Part shown: positions 1 through 10,763 of the stretch, piece after piece
Position numbering within the stretch: the stretch's first letter is position 1
Layout of the letters: each line of letters begins with the position of its first letter
Assembly (NCBI RefSeq): GCF_000003815.2
Contig: NC_049983.1
Location: 25,474,401-25,538,400 of the forward strand
Source of the DNA: Branchiostoma floridae
Taxonomy: Eukaryota > Chordata > Leptocardii > Amphioxiformes > Branchiostomatidae
Reading direction: 5' to 3'
DNA length: 64,000 nucleotides
Translations under genes and position numbers: made by a program
The notes under the pieces: model-generated
Database searches by the model: none
Told to the model about the DNA's origin: nothing
The model's input: only the letters and a program-made list of their open reading frames with translations

Positions 1-59
1 TGCTTTAAATTGATGATCCTTATGGTGGTTCTCTCTGTTAGATTGTTGCCTCGTTTTTG

Positions 60-700
60 TTTTTGTTATACATAGGTGAGAACTTTATTGCACGGAAATT
101 GTACACGGCAAATGTATAACAATATATGGCAAAAGCTATTACAAAAGTACAAAATAGAGCTATAGAATAAAGACTAACATGTCACACAATAATAAGTGAT
201 GATATAATTCTTTGGTATAGTGTTACAGTGGAGTAGAAGTAGTATCCAGTAGTATCGGTATTCTTTCTAATAACAAAGCAGCCCTTTATATATCTGCCTA
301 TTTTTTGCATTATGGAAGTTGTCGTAATCGTTGTATACTTTTAATTTGTCAATTATATAATATATTAATCTTGCTTGTGTAACAGTAATGTAAAAAAATT
401 GTTAAGCAGCGCAATTCAGCCCCTCAGGCTGCAAGGCTGTTTGTACTTTGTCATGATTGTTTTGAATCAATAAACCAGTCTACTACAATTGTGACATCTA
501 AAGATATATACAAATCAGTCTGTAGCATCGAGTCTCTTGAAATCTGTTGTACTTGATTCGGGAAATGTGAATAAATCATTACGTAAAATAGCGCATCTAG
601 AATATCACATTATTAAGTTAAATTCATCTTCAACATGCATTATATAACCTTTGGTTGTATAATGAATTTATCCCATGTTTTGTAACGTTGTTTTCTGCAA
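60..700 (-). mobile_element. Decayed LINE 3' end downstream of receptor gene A
   Basis: Read on the minus strand, this stretch matches the better preserved copy at 46500-47225. It has a degenerate C-terminal segment of a non-LTR retrotransposon ORF (ILRN..LFTF, then DLYISL), followed by a 3' end with GTGCAATAAAG and a short A-rich tail. Similar remnants lie behind genes B, D, E, F and H in the gene's own orientation, so the remnant appears to have been copied with the receptor units. The ORF is broken by stops and frameshifts and is not functional. Confidence 0.55.
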
Positions 701-899
701 TGTAAGTTTTGTGTCACCTATGTTCAAGCGTTTTGTCCATCTTAAGTTATTTATCTTACATGTTTACTTTTCTAATTCCATTTTCAAATTCATGTATTCC
801 GGTACAATGGTACTTCACTTGGTTTATTGTATAGATCACTGCTAGATTGGCCATCACTAAGCTGTTCGAGCTTCTATATAGCCATCCTTACACATCTGT

Positions 900-2200
900 T
901 CTATTATTACCTCCATGAAATGTCATGGAGGTTATATTTTACCCTGCGTTTGTGTGTGTGTGTGTCTGTCAACAAGATAACTCAAGAACGGCTTGATGGA
1001 TTAGTTTCATATTTGGTGTGTTGGTGGGGTGTGACGAAAGCTAGAAGTGATTAGATTTTGGGCCCCCTAGCAACTTTCCTTGGTACTGCAGTGCCACTTT
1101 CGGTTTTGCTATCTCGTGTTCTGAACAAGATATGGTCCCAATTTTTGGGTGTTAGATAGCTCTTGTGCTCAGAAATAAGTGACATAAGTTTGGGCCCCCT
1201 AGCGTCTGGTTTTGGGATAGCAGGGGCATTTTTGTCAGAAACTTCTGAAGTGGATAACTCAAGAAGGAAACAATGGATTCTCGTGATTTTTGGTGTGTAG
1301 GTACCTTAGACAATGTTATACAAGATAAAATACAAATTATGCAAAATTATATTACATTTGCATAATTAATGAGCTTATTCTATCATAGCAGTTTTTAATG
1401 TATCTCTTGTACCGGACATGATATGGTTTTGATATGTGGGTGGTAGATAGCTTCTAACGTCATGGCAAAGTGGGGCAAGTTTCAGCCCCCTAACATTTAA
1501 TTGTGGAACTGCAGGGGTGTTTTTGTCAAGACACTCCAAAGAGGATAACTATAGAAAGGAATGATGGATTGCCATCATTTTTGGCATGCAGGTTGCTTAG
1601 GCAAAGATGTTTATAATGATATACATTTTATGCAAATGAAGACCTAATTTGCAAAATTAATGAGGAAATTGTATAATTCCATTGTTTTCAATAGCTGAAC
1701 TTAAGTAAATGTAACACATGTAATTTATGATAGGTGAGAGATAAGCAGATACCAAATATGCAAATGAGGAACTGATTTGCATAATATATACAGAAATAGC
1801 AAATCCACATAATGACTAATATTGGGAATTTCATAATTGTGACATGTGTACGTTAGTCAATGATGAACATCGCCATACGTAGATTATGTAAATGGTAGTC
1901 ATTTGCATGAAATTTACAAAAGCTCTAAATTTTCATGGAGGTATGAGGTCGCCGAACTCTAGTTATTATTTATTTTCTTGTGTACACGGCAACAAATAAA
2001 CACGCCTCTTTAGCTCTTAATTTGTAAAATGTTTGCATAATTCAGCCTATCATGTCATCATTAATTATTGTTACATAGAAACGTAAAAGACGTATAGTCT
2101 TTTTTTTGTTATGTTGGAAATTCTGAAAAAAAAATGTGTATAAAGACGTCTTTGCCAAGTAAAAATTTTCTAACATTTACATGAACGTCTTGGCAATGTT
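900..2200. other. AT-rich intergenic DNA with ATGCAAAT hairpin repeats
   Basis: No credible gene is seen. The stretch has a short TG run near 950-965. It also has three degenerate copies of a motif in which TATGCAAA faces TTTGCATAATTAATGAG (about 1340-1375, 1625-1665, 1750-1785). The same motif recurs near 8230-8375, 26940-26990, 34375-34520 and 57260-57300. Confidence 0.5.
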
Positions 2201-2256
2201 GTCAAATATGTACACTTTCTCGACAACAAAGCTGACTTCTGCAGATACTAGATATC

Positions 2257-2262
2257 TTTATT
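2257..2262 (-). terminator. Candidate poly(A) signal of gene A
   Basis: TTTATT on the plus strand gives AATAAA on the minus strand, about 50 nt past the stop codon of gene A. The same AATAAAG lies just past the stops of genes C and G. It overlaps the end of the frame that would continue beyond A's premature UGA, as expected if the ancestral stop was nearby. Confidence 0.5.
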
Positions 2263-2310
2263 TTGACAGCCAAACCAACAAGCATCATCTGCTGGCCTTC
2301 GATCGTCAGT

Positions 2311-5235
2311 TCAATAGATAACATTAGAATCAGCAGATTTTGCCTGTTTACCGCTATCATTGTAAATGACAGACAAGGCTTCGGACGCTGCTTCTTCCTT
2401 GGCATTCCCAGATATAGATTGGGAAGAAGCATATGCTACAGCCTCAGCCTCATTGCCAGACTCACGGGTAAACCGAGAAGGGGTAGATACTACTGCATCA
2501 TCACCATCGCCATAATTTCCGTGGATAATATGAGAAACTGCAGATTTTGCCTGTTTACTGTTATCATTGTACATGGCTGGCGAGACAGTAGTCATTGCTT
2601 CATCACTGTTATTTCCATAGATACGGGGAGATAAAACACATGTGCTTACATCTGCCTCAGCCTCACAACCAACCACACGGTTAAACTCGTAAGTAGGAAC
2701 TACCTCCTCACAGCCATACTGATTTATAGCCTGAGAGACACCAGCTGCTGTTTTCTCATCATCATTGACATACACGTGCTCATCTTCAGCACCAACTACA
2801 GTCTCCTCGTCAGTATTTTCATACGTGAAGGGCTCGTGAACTATCTCTGCTTGGACTGCACAATCTGATTCATTTCGACATCCTGCTTTTGGAGATTCAG
2901 CCTCTTCAAAGGGAGGACCTGCTTCCTTGTACGTTTTCTGGATTGTACCTGTTTCTCTCTCATTGTCATTTGATGTTATGTTAGCTTGTTCGTTTGTATC
3001 GGCTTCATCGCTATTCTCATATATGATATCCTGGTCGCTTTTACCTGTACCTGTGGGGCAGTGGGTGTTACCAAGGGTTGGCGATTCACCTCCCAAGTGT
3101 TCCTTTGGTGCAGGGGCCAAAGGGGGCTTTTGGGTCCTACGTTGAAACAAAACTGAAGCGACGCCAAATATAATCAGGATTGCGAAAAATGTACCTAAGC
3201 CAACTGACAGGGAGAAGACCAGCGGATCAGCATTGCTTTCTGTCTTGCCAGGCGGCAAGGACGCTGACGAAGTAAGTTGGGGGGAAGATGAAGACGGGCC
3301 TTTAATGTCAACAATTAGTGTGGCGGATGCGGATCCAACTGGGGTCGCTACAATGCAGCTGTACAGACCAGAATCTGCCACAGTAACATCTGTTATGGTA
3401 ATGGTAAAAGTTGTACCATTCACCTCTACAATTACTCTCCCATCTGACTCGTCAGCGCTTGTGTTGAGGCCAGATGGGAGAATGACCGTAAAGTTCGGTG
3501 AGGGGATTCCTGAAGCTTCACATACCAAACGTAGATTGTCCCCCCAAACTAATGTGTTATTCTTGACCTTCTGAAACCTCAAAGTGATTGGGTCCTCAGG
3601 CAGCGTGGAAAATATAAGGCTTGTGACTGCAGATCTGTTTGCACTGCTAAGTCGTGTTGGTGATGATATGGCTGATGGCATTTGCCTATCAGCGGACAAT
3701 GTGTGGGGTGCGGAGCCGGTATGGCTTGTTGAGGTAAGTACTGAGCCTGTAGCAACAGGGCTGTCTGTACTGCCAAGTGTTGTAGCTGTTGTTATACCAT
3801 CAGCAGACAGAGTAGAAGGTGTGAAGCCAATAGGGCTTGTTGGGGCAATTGTTGAGCCTGTACCAATGGGGTTGTCTGGGGTTATTGGTATCATCGGTTT
3901 TGCCATTCTAATCTCAACAGACAGTGTCGCAAATGAAGAACCAACATGATTTGATGCCATGCAAACGTACAAACCTACATCTGTTTTGGTAATATATCTT
4001 ACAACGATGCTACCATTCTCATTCACAGTAACTCGCTCATCTGACACAGAAGTTGCGTTACGCCCAGATGGAAGAATGATCGTGATGTCTGGTGTAGGGA
4101 TCCCTGAAGCCTTACAGATTAAATGAAGCGCATTTCCACTGAACAGTGTGACATCTTTGCCCCTTTGAAAACCCACGATTTTCGGTTTTTCACAGATCAA
4201 ATTTTCGACCTCTATATGTTGGAGCTTTTGCCCTCGGAACTTTTCAGGTTCCTCACAAATAATTTCGCTTTCAAAAAAATGAGACTTGAATGGAATCATC
4301 CTACAGTCACACTGCCAGGGGTTGTTACGCAAATCTAAAGTAGCAAGTCTGGGTAGGTTTTGGAATGTGCCATGTTGAATGGTTGTCATTTGATTACATC
4401 TCAGGGATAAGATCTTTAGACTTGGGAGATTTGAAAAAGTTCCAGGTTGAATCTCAGTTATATGGTTGGACTTAAGCTCTAACCGTTGGAGCTGGTTAAG
4501 GTTTGAGAAGATACCAGGACTGATAATTATCTGGTTATCCGCTATAACTAATAACTCGAGCAGAGGCATCTTTGAGAACAAATCAGAATCAATGTTACTT
4601 ATCCGATTTGAGGTCAGGTCCAGCCTTCGGAGCTGCGGTAGATTGGAGAATGAATCCAGAGGGATTTTAGTTAGGTTATTGACATTCAAGCACAATCGTC
4701 TCAGCATGGGTAGATTTGAGAATGCGCCAGGCTGAATATGGGTCAGGCCATTGCCTGTTAGAGCCAAACTTTCAAGACTGGGTAGATTTGAGAATGCTCC
4801 AGACGGAATGCTAGATAGATAGTTGTGGCGCAGGAACAAATCTATCAGCTTAGGTATATTTGAGAATGTACCGGACTGAATGCTTTTTAGCTGGTTGGAA
4901 TCAAGGTATACATATGTCAGGTGTACAAGATCTGAAAATGCTCCAGGCTGCACAATAGATATCTGATTTCCATCCATATCTAGTTCTATTAAACACTTGT
5001 ACCTGGACAGGTCAGACGAAGATAGGCTTGTGATGGCATTGTCCTCTAACTTAAGGCTAGTGATACTTGTGGGTAGATCCTGGGGAACGCTGCTGAGACC
5101 TCTGCCGCTGCGGTCACAGGATGAGGAACTGCTGCTGCTGCAGGGCGTGGTTGGTACATTTTCATTCCAGATCCACCAGGACCAACCGGGACCAACCAGC
5201 AAAAGAACCAGCAGTTTCTTTAGCATGTAAGCCAT
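2311..5235 (-). CDS. Receptor A: LRR-Ig-Ig transmembrane protein with Tyr-x-Asn tail
   Basis: This is a 974-residue type I membrane receptor. In order it has a signal peptide (1-21), an N-cap (33-60), ten 24-residue LRRs (60-300), a C-cap with PWQCDC (about 304-350), Ig1 (350-437, cysteines in LICKAS and YVCMAS), a Ser/Thr/Pro stalk, Ig2 (546-642, cysteines in LVCEAS and YSCIVA), a membrane helix (about 672-697) and a 277-residue tail. The N-cap keeps only two of four cysteines. The tail holds four Tyr-x-Asn motifs (YEN, YEN, YVN, YGN), two YND motifs and a Pro-rich juxtamembrane stretch. The start is fixed by a splice acceptor 5 nt upstream and by the paralogs. The frame ends at a UGA that replaces Gly in the last YGN motif; about 20 further codons with paralog homology follow it. 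Ligand and role are unknown; innate recognition is inferred from the family. Confidence 0.9.
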   Translation of the reverse strand: MAYMLKKLLVLLLVGPGWSWWIWNENVPTTPCSSSSSSSCDRSGRGLSSVPQDLPTSITSLKLEDNAITSLSSSDLSRYKCLIELDMDGNQISIVQPGAFSDLVHLTYVYLDSNQLKSIQSGTFSNIPKLIDLFLRHNYLSSIPSGAFSNLPSLESLALTGNGLTHIQPGAFSNLPMLRRLCLNVNNLTKIPLDSFSNLPQLRRLDLTSNRISNIDSDLFSKMPLLELLVIADNQIIISPGIFSNLNQLQRLELKSNHITEIQPGTFSNLPSLKILSLRCNQMTTIQHGTFQNLPRLATLDLRNNPWQCDCRMIPFKSHFFESEIICEEPEKFRGQKLQHIEVENLICEKPKIVGFQRGKDVTLFSGNALHLICKASGIPTPDITIILPSGRNATSVSDERVTVNENGSIVVRYITKTDVGLYVCMASNHVGSSFATLSVEIRMAKPMIPITPDNPIGTGSTIAPTSPIGFTPSTLSADGITTATTLGSTDSPVATGSVLTSTSHTGSAPHTLSADRQMPSAISSPTRLSSANRSAVTSLIFSTLPEDPITLRFQKVKNNTLVWGDNLRLVCEASGIPSPNFTVILPSGLNTSADESDGRVIVEVNGTTFTITITDVTVADSGLYSCIVATPVGSASATLIVDIKGPSSSSPQLTSSASLPPGKTESNADPLVFSLSVGLGTFFAILIIFGVASVLFQRRTQKPPLAPAPKEHLGGESPTLGNTHCPTGTGKSDQDIIYENSDEADTNEQANITSNDNERETGTIQKTYKEAGPPFEEAESPKAGCRNESDCAVQAEIVHEPFTYENTDEETVVGAEDEHVYVNDDEKTAAGVSQAINQYGCEEVVPTYEFNRVVGCEAEADVSTCVLSPRIYGNNSDEAMTTVSPAMYNDNSKQAKSAVSHIIHGNYGDGDDAVVSTPSRFTRESGNEAEAVAYASSQSISGNAKEEAASEALSVIYNDSGKQAKSADSNVIY

Positions 5236-5260
5236 TTTACCTGTAAGGAAAGAGAATCGC
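5236..5260 (-). promoter_or_regulatory. 3' splice acceptor of a 5'-UTR intron, gene A
   Basis: On the minus strand a pyrimidine-rich run ends in TTACAG (AG at 5242-5241), followed by GTAAA and the ATG. All eight paralogs keep this arrangement with exactly 5 nt between AG and ATG, which supports a noncoding first exon spliced onto a single coding exon. Confidence 0.7.
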
Positions 5261-7170
5261 TGTACAGTGTGGTGAAAAAAATGCTACGACCAACACTTGT
5301 TCCGATTTCCCTCAAAATGATGAAAGAAGAAGCAGCCTTCTGTTCAGCTCATTACCTGTCCTTTCCAAGAAAAAAGATTCAACATACTAAGTAGTTTTAC
5401 GCAACTGAAACCACCTTTTGCTTCCCGCAAGAAGAGATGTATACACATTTTGGTTATCTTAAACTATCTGACACATGTCATAAGTATGAAATTCTCATCA
5501 TTCAACACTAAAGAATTATGGCATTTTCGTATTACTCATGCACAAAAGGCCATTATTTTATGTTCCGCCTCGCATAAATTACATCTGTTACATGTAGGGA
5601 AGTCTCACTATGGAACATCCAGGAAAAATAGAATGTGTATAATAAGATTTCTTCCCAAAAGAAGGCTGTCAATTTCCTACATCCTACAATCACTTCTTAA
5701 CACTACTGTTGTACAACTCATTTGCTTTTGGTCCCCTTAGCTTTGCGGTTATTACTTAGTGCCTGGTACCCCAACCATATTTTAAAAAACAGTTTGAAGG
5801 ACACAATCCTCCGTAAAGTAGTCAAGGTGTTTACGATGTTGTAAAGGTGCTTGATGCCACATTAAAGACAGACGTGCCAAATGTCAGAATAATCAATAAA
5901 AATGATCTTGATTCACAGGTGCGAAGACAGAGATCCAGACAAAAACAACTTGTTCAAAGTATAAAAATCTTATATTAATAAAGAAGGTTATGGTAGCATT
6001 TGTAGATGGATTATGTTAACGATCCAATAATTTGATTGATATATGTTTAATCATGTTTAACTTTACTCAACAACCAGAAGAATAAATTTCCCATCTTTCA
6101 CCACCAATGAATTATAGTATTTTGTAGTTATGCAAATCAAGTCTACATTTGCATAACTGACATCTACCGATATTCCTCTTTCAGCTCTTAGTCTGCGACC
6201 TCAAATTTGACAGATCGCTCAACGAATTCTGTAGAAAAGAAACTAATCTTTTTTACACTTTGTGTGCTTTGCTGTCTTCTCAGTCACACTTTTACGTTTT
6301 GGATGATATTCCCTTTTGGGGGGCAAAACGTTTTTATTCGCACGCTCGCATCGGTTTTGGGGTTCCCAGAACATCTCATTCCTATAATCAAATCAACATG
6401 CACAGGGGTGAGGGATACCAGATTTCAAAGAAAGCAAGGGTCTTTATGAGCTACAGTCGGTTAGCAAAAAGAAAAATTAATCAGTAGCTGTTCTAATGTT
6501 GAAAGCAGGCGTCGGCTTGATCTAACACATGTGCCGAAGCATTGGTAGACTAATCTGCCTTTTCGAAATCTTTATACAGTAGATTTATTTTGACACGTCA
6601 TCTATCTCGGTGTAACTGAGACTAAGAGGACAGATATGGAAACCGCCTATCCAGACATTTGCGAATCAAACAGCTATGAAATTCTTCAAACCCTTCTGGA
6701 ACCACAGAGTGCACCATATTCACACTATATCAATGCGTTCACTATGAGACACTCAACCTAGCAATGTCCTAAGCACGAAGAGAACAAAAATAGATCCCCC
6801 TCCTCCTCCGAAATAATACTGATCGTTTGATGCAGTTATGTTGACAGATGTTGTCGGTCTGCTCGATGGCAGCCTCAAATATCTTTTTTTTACCATACAA
6901 CGTTGCAGTTACGTGTTCTATAAGTAGTTCAATCAGAACCAAAAGTCACACCAACCGGATTCACCCGTAGATTTTTCCTGGACAAGTCAGCAGCTATTAG
7001 TTTTGGAAAATCACACCGTCTGACTCGAGATAGTAATTAAGGTGACGAAATTAGTACTTTACGGAAACAAATGCTTTTCAAAAAAGCTGCAGAATCCGGC
7101 GGTCTACACCGTTCTACCCAAAGGGGTATGTGTTCTATTTTAGAGCCTAACACTGCCAGAAGATTGAATT
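5261..7170. other. 5' flank of gene A (presumed 5'-UTR intron), duplicated at gene D
   Basis: This stretch is nearly identical to 31338-33240 upstream of gene D. No convincing exon is seen. At about 6320-6405 it contains, on the minus strand, one end of the TIR element described at 18070 (TTGATTTGATTATAGG, then a GATGCGAGCGTGCG core). An 80-codon open frame near 6207-6449 is kept in both copies, but the duplication is too recent for that to imply coding function. Confidence 0.5.
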
Positions 7171-7180
7171 GTTTATTCAT

Positions 7181-7245
7181 CTCTCTCTCTCTCTCTCTTT
7201 CTCTTTGTCTTTCTCTTTCTCTTTCTCTCTCTATATATATATATT
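7181..7245. repeat. (CT)n/(AT)n microsatellite
   Basis: About 52 nt of CT-rich repeat, interrupted by TTT, is followed by a short AT run. The paralogous locus at 33253-33390 has a much longer pure CT run and 40 nt of AT. Confidence 0.95.
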
Positions 7246-7859
7246 ACTCTGAAAGCAGTAACCAATAGCTGTTCTAATGATGAAAACAGACGTCGGCTTG
7301 ATCTAACACATGTGCCGAACCATTGGTAGACTAATCTGCCTTTGTGAAATCTTTATACAGTACATTTTATTTTGACTATTATTTTGTCATCTATCTCGGT
7401 ATAATTTAGATTAAGAGAGAAGACAAATGGAAACGTGTTGGAGTTATGAAAATACGGATTTTCAGTCTCTTATGTAGTGTACATTGTGTCGCGTGCCAGT
7501 ATTGTTCTCTCAAGCGGCTGTTTCGACACAAACATTGGAATATTCGGACACCGCCTATACAGACATCTTCAAATAAAACATCTAGGACATTCTCGAACAC
7601 CCCTCTGTAATCGCAGAGTGCACCATATTTATATTATATACATGCGTTCACTAACAGACACTCAACCTACCTGCAGTGTCCTTAACACGAAGAGAACAAG
7701 ATTAGGCCCACCCCCAAAATAATACTTATCGTGTGATCGGCTGTTGTCGGAATGCTCGATGTCGGCCTTACATATCTTTTCTTTAACCATACACCGTTGC
7801 AACTACGTGTAAGTAGTCCACTTAGAAGCAAAATTTGCACCAACCCGTTTCTTCCGTAG

Positions 7860-8090
7860 ATTTTTCCTGGACAAGTCAGCAGGTATTGTTGGATGAAAAT
7901 CAGACCGTCTGACTCGAACTCCTCACCGAGGTTGTGTGGCCACACCTGGTCAGCCACATTAGTGTCTGTGTTCTGAGCTGACGTCACCTGGGGCATGCGC
8001 AGTGTGCGGTTTGCGACGTGACTAATTTTAGCTCTTTTGCAAAACAACAAAAACAGCAGCAATCTGTGCGTTGATTGCTTCGCTCTCATA
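7860..8090 (-). promoter_or_regulatory. Candidate promoter/first exon of gene A (CRE + NRF1-like)
   Basis: A locally GC-rich element contains the CRE palindrome TGACGTCA (7979-7986), an NRF1-like GCATGCGC (7993-8000) and a TCAGACGGTCTGA palindrome. On the minus strand the order is NRF1-like, CRE, palindrome. CTCGGTGAGGAG fits a 5' splice donor. One such element lies upstream of each gene with a full flank in the window, always in the gene's orientation. Function is inferred. Confidence 0.5.
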
Positions 8091-8099
8091 AAATCTAGT

Positions 8100-8590
8100 T
8101 TAGGTAGAAAGTATTAATTTTTTTAAGTTTAGAGGCGAATAACGCAAAAACGTGTTGGCAGATGGTGATGATTTTGGTAGGTAGATAGTTTAAATGATGA
8201 CGCAAATAGTAATATAATTTTAAAGCAAATTAACAGGTAATTTGCATTATTAATGAGGAAAGTTCAATCCTCTGCATCCCATGATAGGACTCTCAAACTA
8301 CATATTCAACTGAGAGAGAGGAATGCCTATAGATATCGACTACGCAATTAAAGACCTAATTTGCATAATTAATGAGAAAATGCTATAATTACATAGTAAT
8401 GAATGATGGGAATTTCATGCTCACTAAAATTCATCAGGTCAGGTTAGGAGATCATAGGATATCAAAATTTAAGAAAATGTGTACTATTAATACAAGCAAA
8501 TTGCACACAAGCGTGTCTAAACATGTTTTATTTCATTAAAAAGAAATAAACAAGTAATAGATAATACAAGCAGATTCCACATTACATTAA
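8100..8590. other. Intergenic repeat block with ATGCAAAT-type hairpins
   Basis: Two AATTTGCAT(A)ATTAATGAG copies lie at about 8230-8260 and 8345-8375. The block is nearly identical to 34250-34735 and more distantly related to 26730-27190 and 57060-57500. No gene is seen. Confidence 0.55.
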
Positions 8591-8599
8591 TTTTGTGTC

Positions 8600-9260
8600 T
8601 TTTTTCTCCTTATAGTGGTTGTCTTTGTTAGATTGTTGACTTGCTTTTGTTACAAATAGGAGAGAACTTTATTGCACGACAATTGTACATGACAAAATGT
8701 ATGGTAACAATTATTACAAAGTAAAGAATAGAGGTGTAGGATAAAGCAATAAGGTCTAACATAATTCTTTGGTGTAGTGTTACAATGGAGTAGGGTAATC
8801 AGTAGTTTCTGTATTGTTTTGCCTATTTTTGCATGGTGTTAGAAAGGTGAATGAACCATTACGTAAAGTATCGCATCTAGAATCTTACATTATGACGTGA
8901 AATTCATCTTCAATATGCTTTTGACAAAATGGACAGAAACTTTGCTTGTGTGACGAATAATATAAGCTACCGAACCATGTTGTGTAACGTTGTTTTCTGC
9001 TATGTAACTTTTGTCTTCAAGCATTTTGTCTATCTTTAGTTGAATTAGGATTATTATGATCATAATAGTTCATATTTTTCTTACATGTTTATGTTTCTAA
9101 TTCAATACGTTTTTCTAAATGATACTTAATTGGATTTATTGTTAATAGGTAATTGCTAGATTGGCCATCCTTGCACCACTGTAATTTACTTTCTTTATTC
9201 ATTGTATTCACTTTCTTGTGTAAATAGGCAAAAAATAAATAAGCCAATTTAGCTCTAGTA
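8600..9260 (-). mobile_element. Decayed LINE 3' end between the A and B units
   Basis: On the minus strand this has the same 3' terminus (GTGCAATAAAGTTCTC, then ACAAAAGC) and degenerate ORF end as the copies at 46500-47225 and 27215-27880. It is heavily mutated. Confidence 0.5.
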
Positions 9261-9636
9261 AGTAAGTAAGTAAGTTGACGTACAGGGTTATACCACACCG
9301 GGGATGCGGGGTGACGTACCCTTTCTTTGGCTGATACAAGAAGGGATGCTTACATAATTCAGCCTATCATGTCATCATTGATCAATCTTACATAGAAACT
9401 TAAAACATTGTTGTTACGATGGAGCGTTTGAAGATCTATGTACAAAGATGTTTTGTAAAGTTTCCTATATTTACATAAAAGTGTTTGCAAAGTTCTGTAA
9501 GAAATATCCATTTTTCGGACAACAAAGCTGACTTATAACAAGGACTATTTAACCTCCTTGCTTCTACAGACACTAGAAATCTTTCTTTTTGACAGCCAAA
9601 CCGACGATCATCATTTGCTGCTCTCCGATCGTCATT
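9261..9636. other. 3' flank of the gene B unit
   Basis: A GTAAGTAAGTAAG run near 9258-9270 is followed by a CGTACAGGGTTATACCACACCG segment that recurs near 27902, 35570 and 60360, then the receptor 3'-UTR-like segment with TGTCCG and TTTTGACAGCC. No independent gene is seen. Confidence 0.4.
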
Positions 9637-10071
9637 TCAATAGATGACATTAGAATCAGCAGATTTTGTCTGTTTACCACAATCATTGTAAATGACTGAC
9701 GAGGTTTCAAATACAGCTTCCTCCTTGTCATTCTCATGTATAAACTGGGGAGAAGCATATGATGCTGCCTCAACTTCATTACCAGACTCAAAGTTATCGC
9801 AAGAAGGGGTATATACTACTGCACCATTATCATCATTATCATCATTTCCGTGGATGATATGAGAAACAGAAGATTCACACTGTTTACTGTTATCCTTATA
9901 TATGGCTGGCAAGGCAGTACTCATTGCTTCGTCATTGTCATTTCCATAGAGAAACTGAGAGGAAGTACCTAATTCTGTCTCATCCTCAACACCAACCAGA
10001 CGGTTAAACCCATGAGTAGGAAGTACCTCCTCAAAGCCATACTGATTGAGGGCCTGAGAAGCATCAGCCAC
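9637..10071 (-). pseudogene. Orphan second receptor tail cassette behind gene B
   Basis: An open frame of about 144 codons matches the distal half of the receptor tails: EEVLPTHGFNR, then FLYGNDND, AIYKDN, IIHGND, FIHENDKEEA, VIYND and VIY-stop. It has no ectodomain or membrane helix of its own and lies downstream of B's own tail. It resembles gene E's tail most (ETELGTSSQ.LYG). Several tyrosines have become histidine (IHGN, IHEN). It ends at the same UGA, inside the last YGN motif, as gene A. It is either a leftover from unequal exchange or a downstream exon; I favour a remnant. Confidence 0.6.
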
Positions 10072-10193
10072 TATTTTCTCCTCCAGAAAAAACTGTTTCT
10101 TCTGTTTCTTTTATTTACATGGAGGTCTTGCCAATTCTCAAATATTTACATGATATGATAAAATCTAACATTTACTGATACAAGATATCATTA

Positions 10194-10763
10194 CTATTCG
10201 AAGAATAACCAAGGAGCATCATCGTCACTTCCGTTGATGATATCAAAAGCAGTAGATTGTGCTTGTTCTCCGTTATTATGGATAATTATCACCAGACTCA
10301 TGGCTAAACCGATAAGGGGTAGATACTGCCATATCATCATCATTGTCATTTCCATAAATGATATGAGAGACAGAAGATTTCGCCTGTTTACCATCATTGC
10401 TGTAGATGGCTGGCGAGGCAGTAGACATTGCTTCGCCATTGTCATTTCCATAGACAAACTGAGATGAAGTAAACTCAGCATCATCGCCATACACACGGTT
10501 AAACTCAGGAGACGATACAGCCTCCCCACCATACACACGGTTAAACTCAGGAGAAGATACAGCCTCCCCACCATACACACGGTTAAACTCAGGAGAAGAT
10601 ACAGCCTCCCCATCATACACACGGTCACGGTTAAGCTCAGGAGAAGATACAGCCTCCCCATCTTACACACGGTTAAATCCAGGAGAAGATCCAGCCTCCC
10701 CATCATACACACGGTTACGCTCAGGAGAAGATTACAGCCTCCCCACCATACACACGGTTAAGC
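10194..10763 (-). pseudogene. Out-of-frame continuation of gene B's tail
   Basis: Tail homology continues past B's stop in other frames. First come copies of VYGGEAVSSPEFNR, then FVYGNDNGEA, AIYSNDGKQ and HIIYGND (open frame 10276-10620). In another frame a terminal AFDIINGSDDDAP, related to the usual VIYGNDDG ending, follows to about 10200. Relative to the main frame, two single-base insertions (near 10730 and 10767) and a deletion near 10280 break the coding sequence. Confidence 0.65.

Noticed and set aside
3584-3949. Open frames of 110-140 codons antisense to the stalk and Ig regions, repeated in most paralogs (also at 11710, 29661, 20930)
   Set aside because: They are shadows of the receptor genes on the other strand. 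Their recurrence follows from paralogy, and they have no start context or domain.
6207-6449. 80-codon frame with a hydrophobic start, present in both the A and D flanks
   Set aside because: The duplication is nearly identical throughout, so the conserved frame is uninformative, and it overlaps TIR-element sequence.
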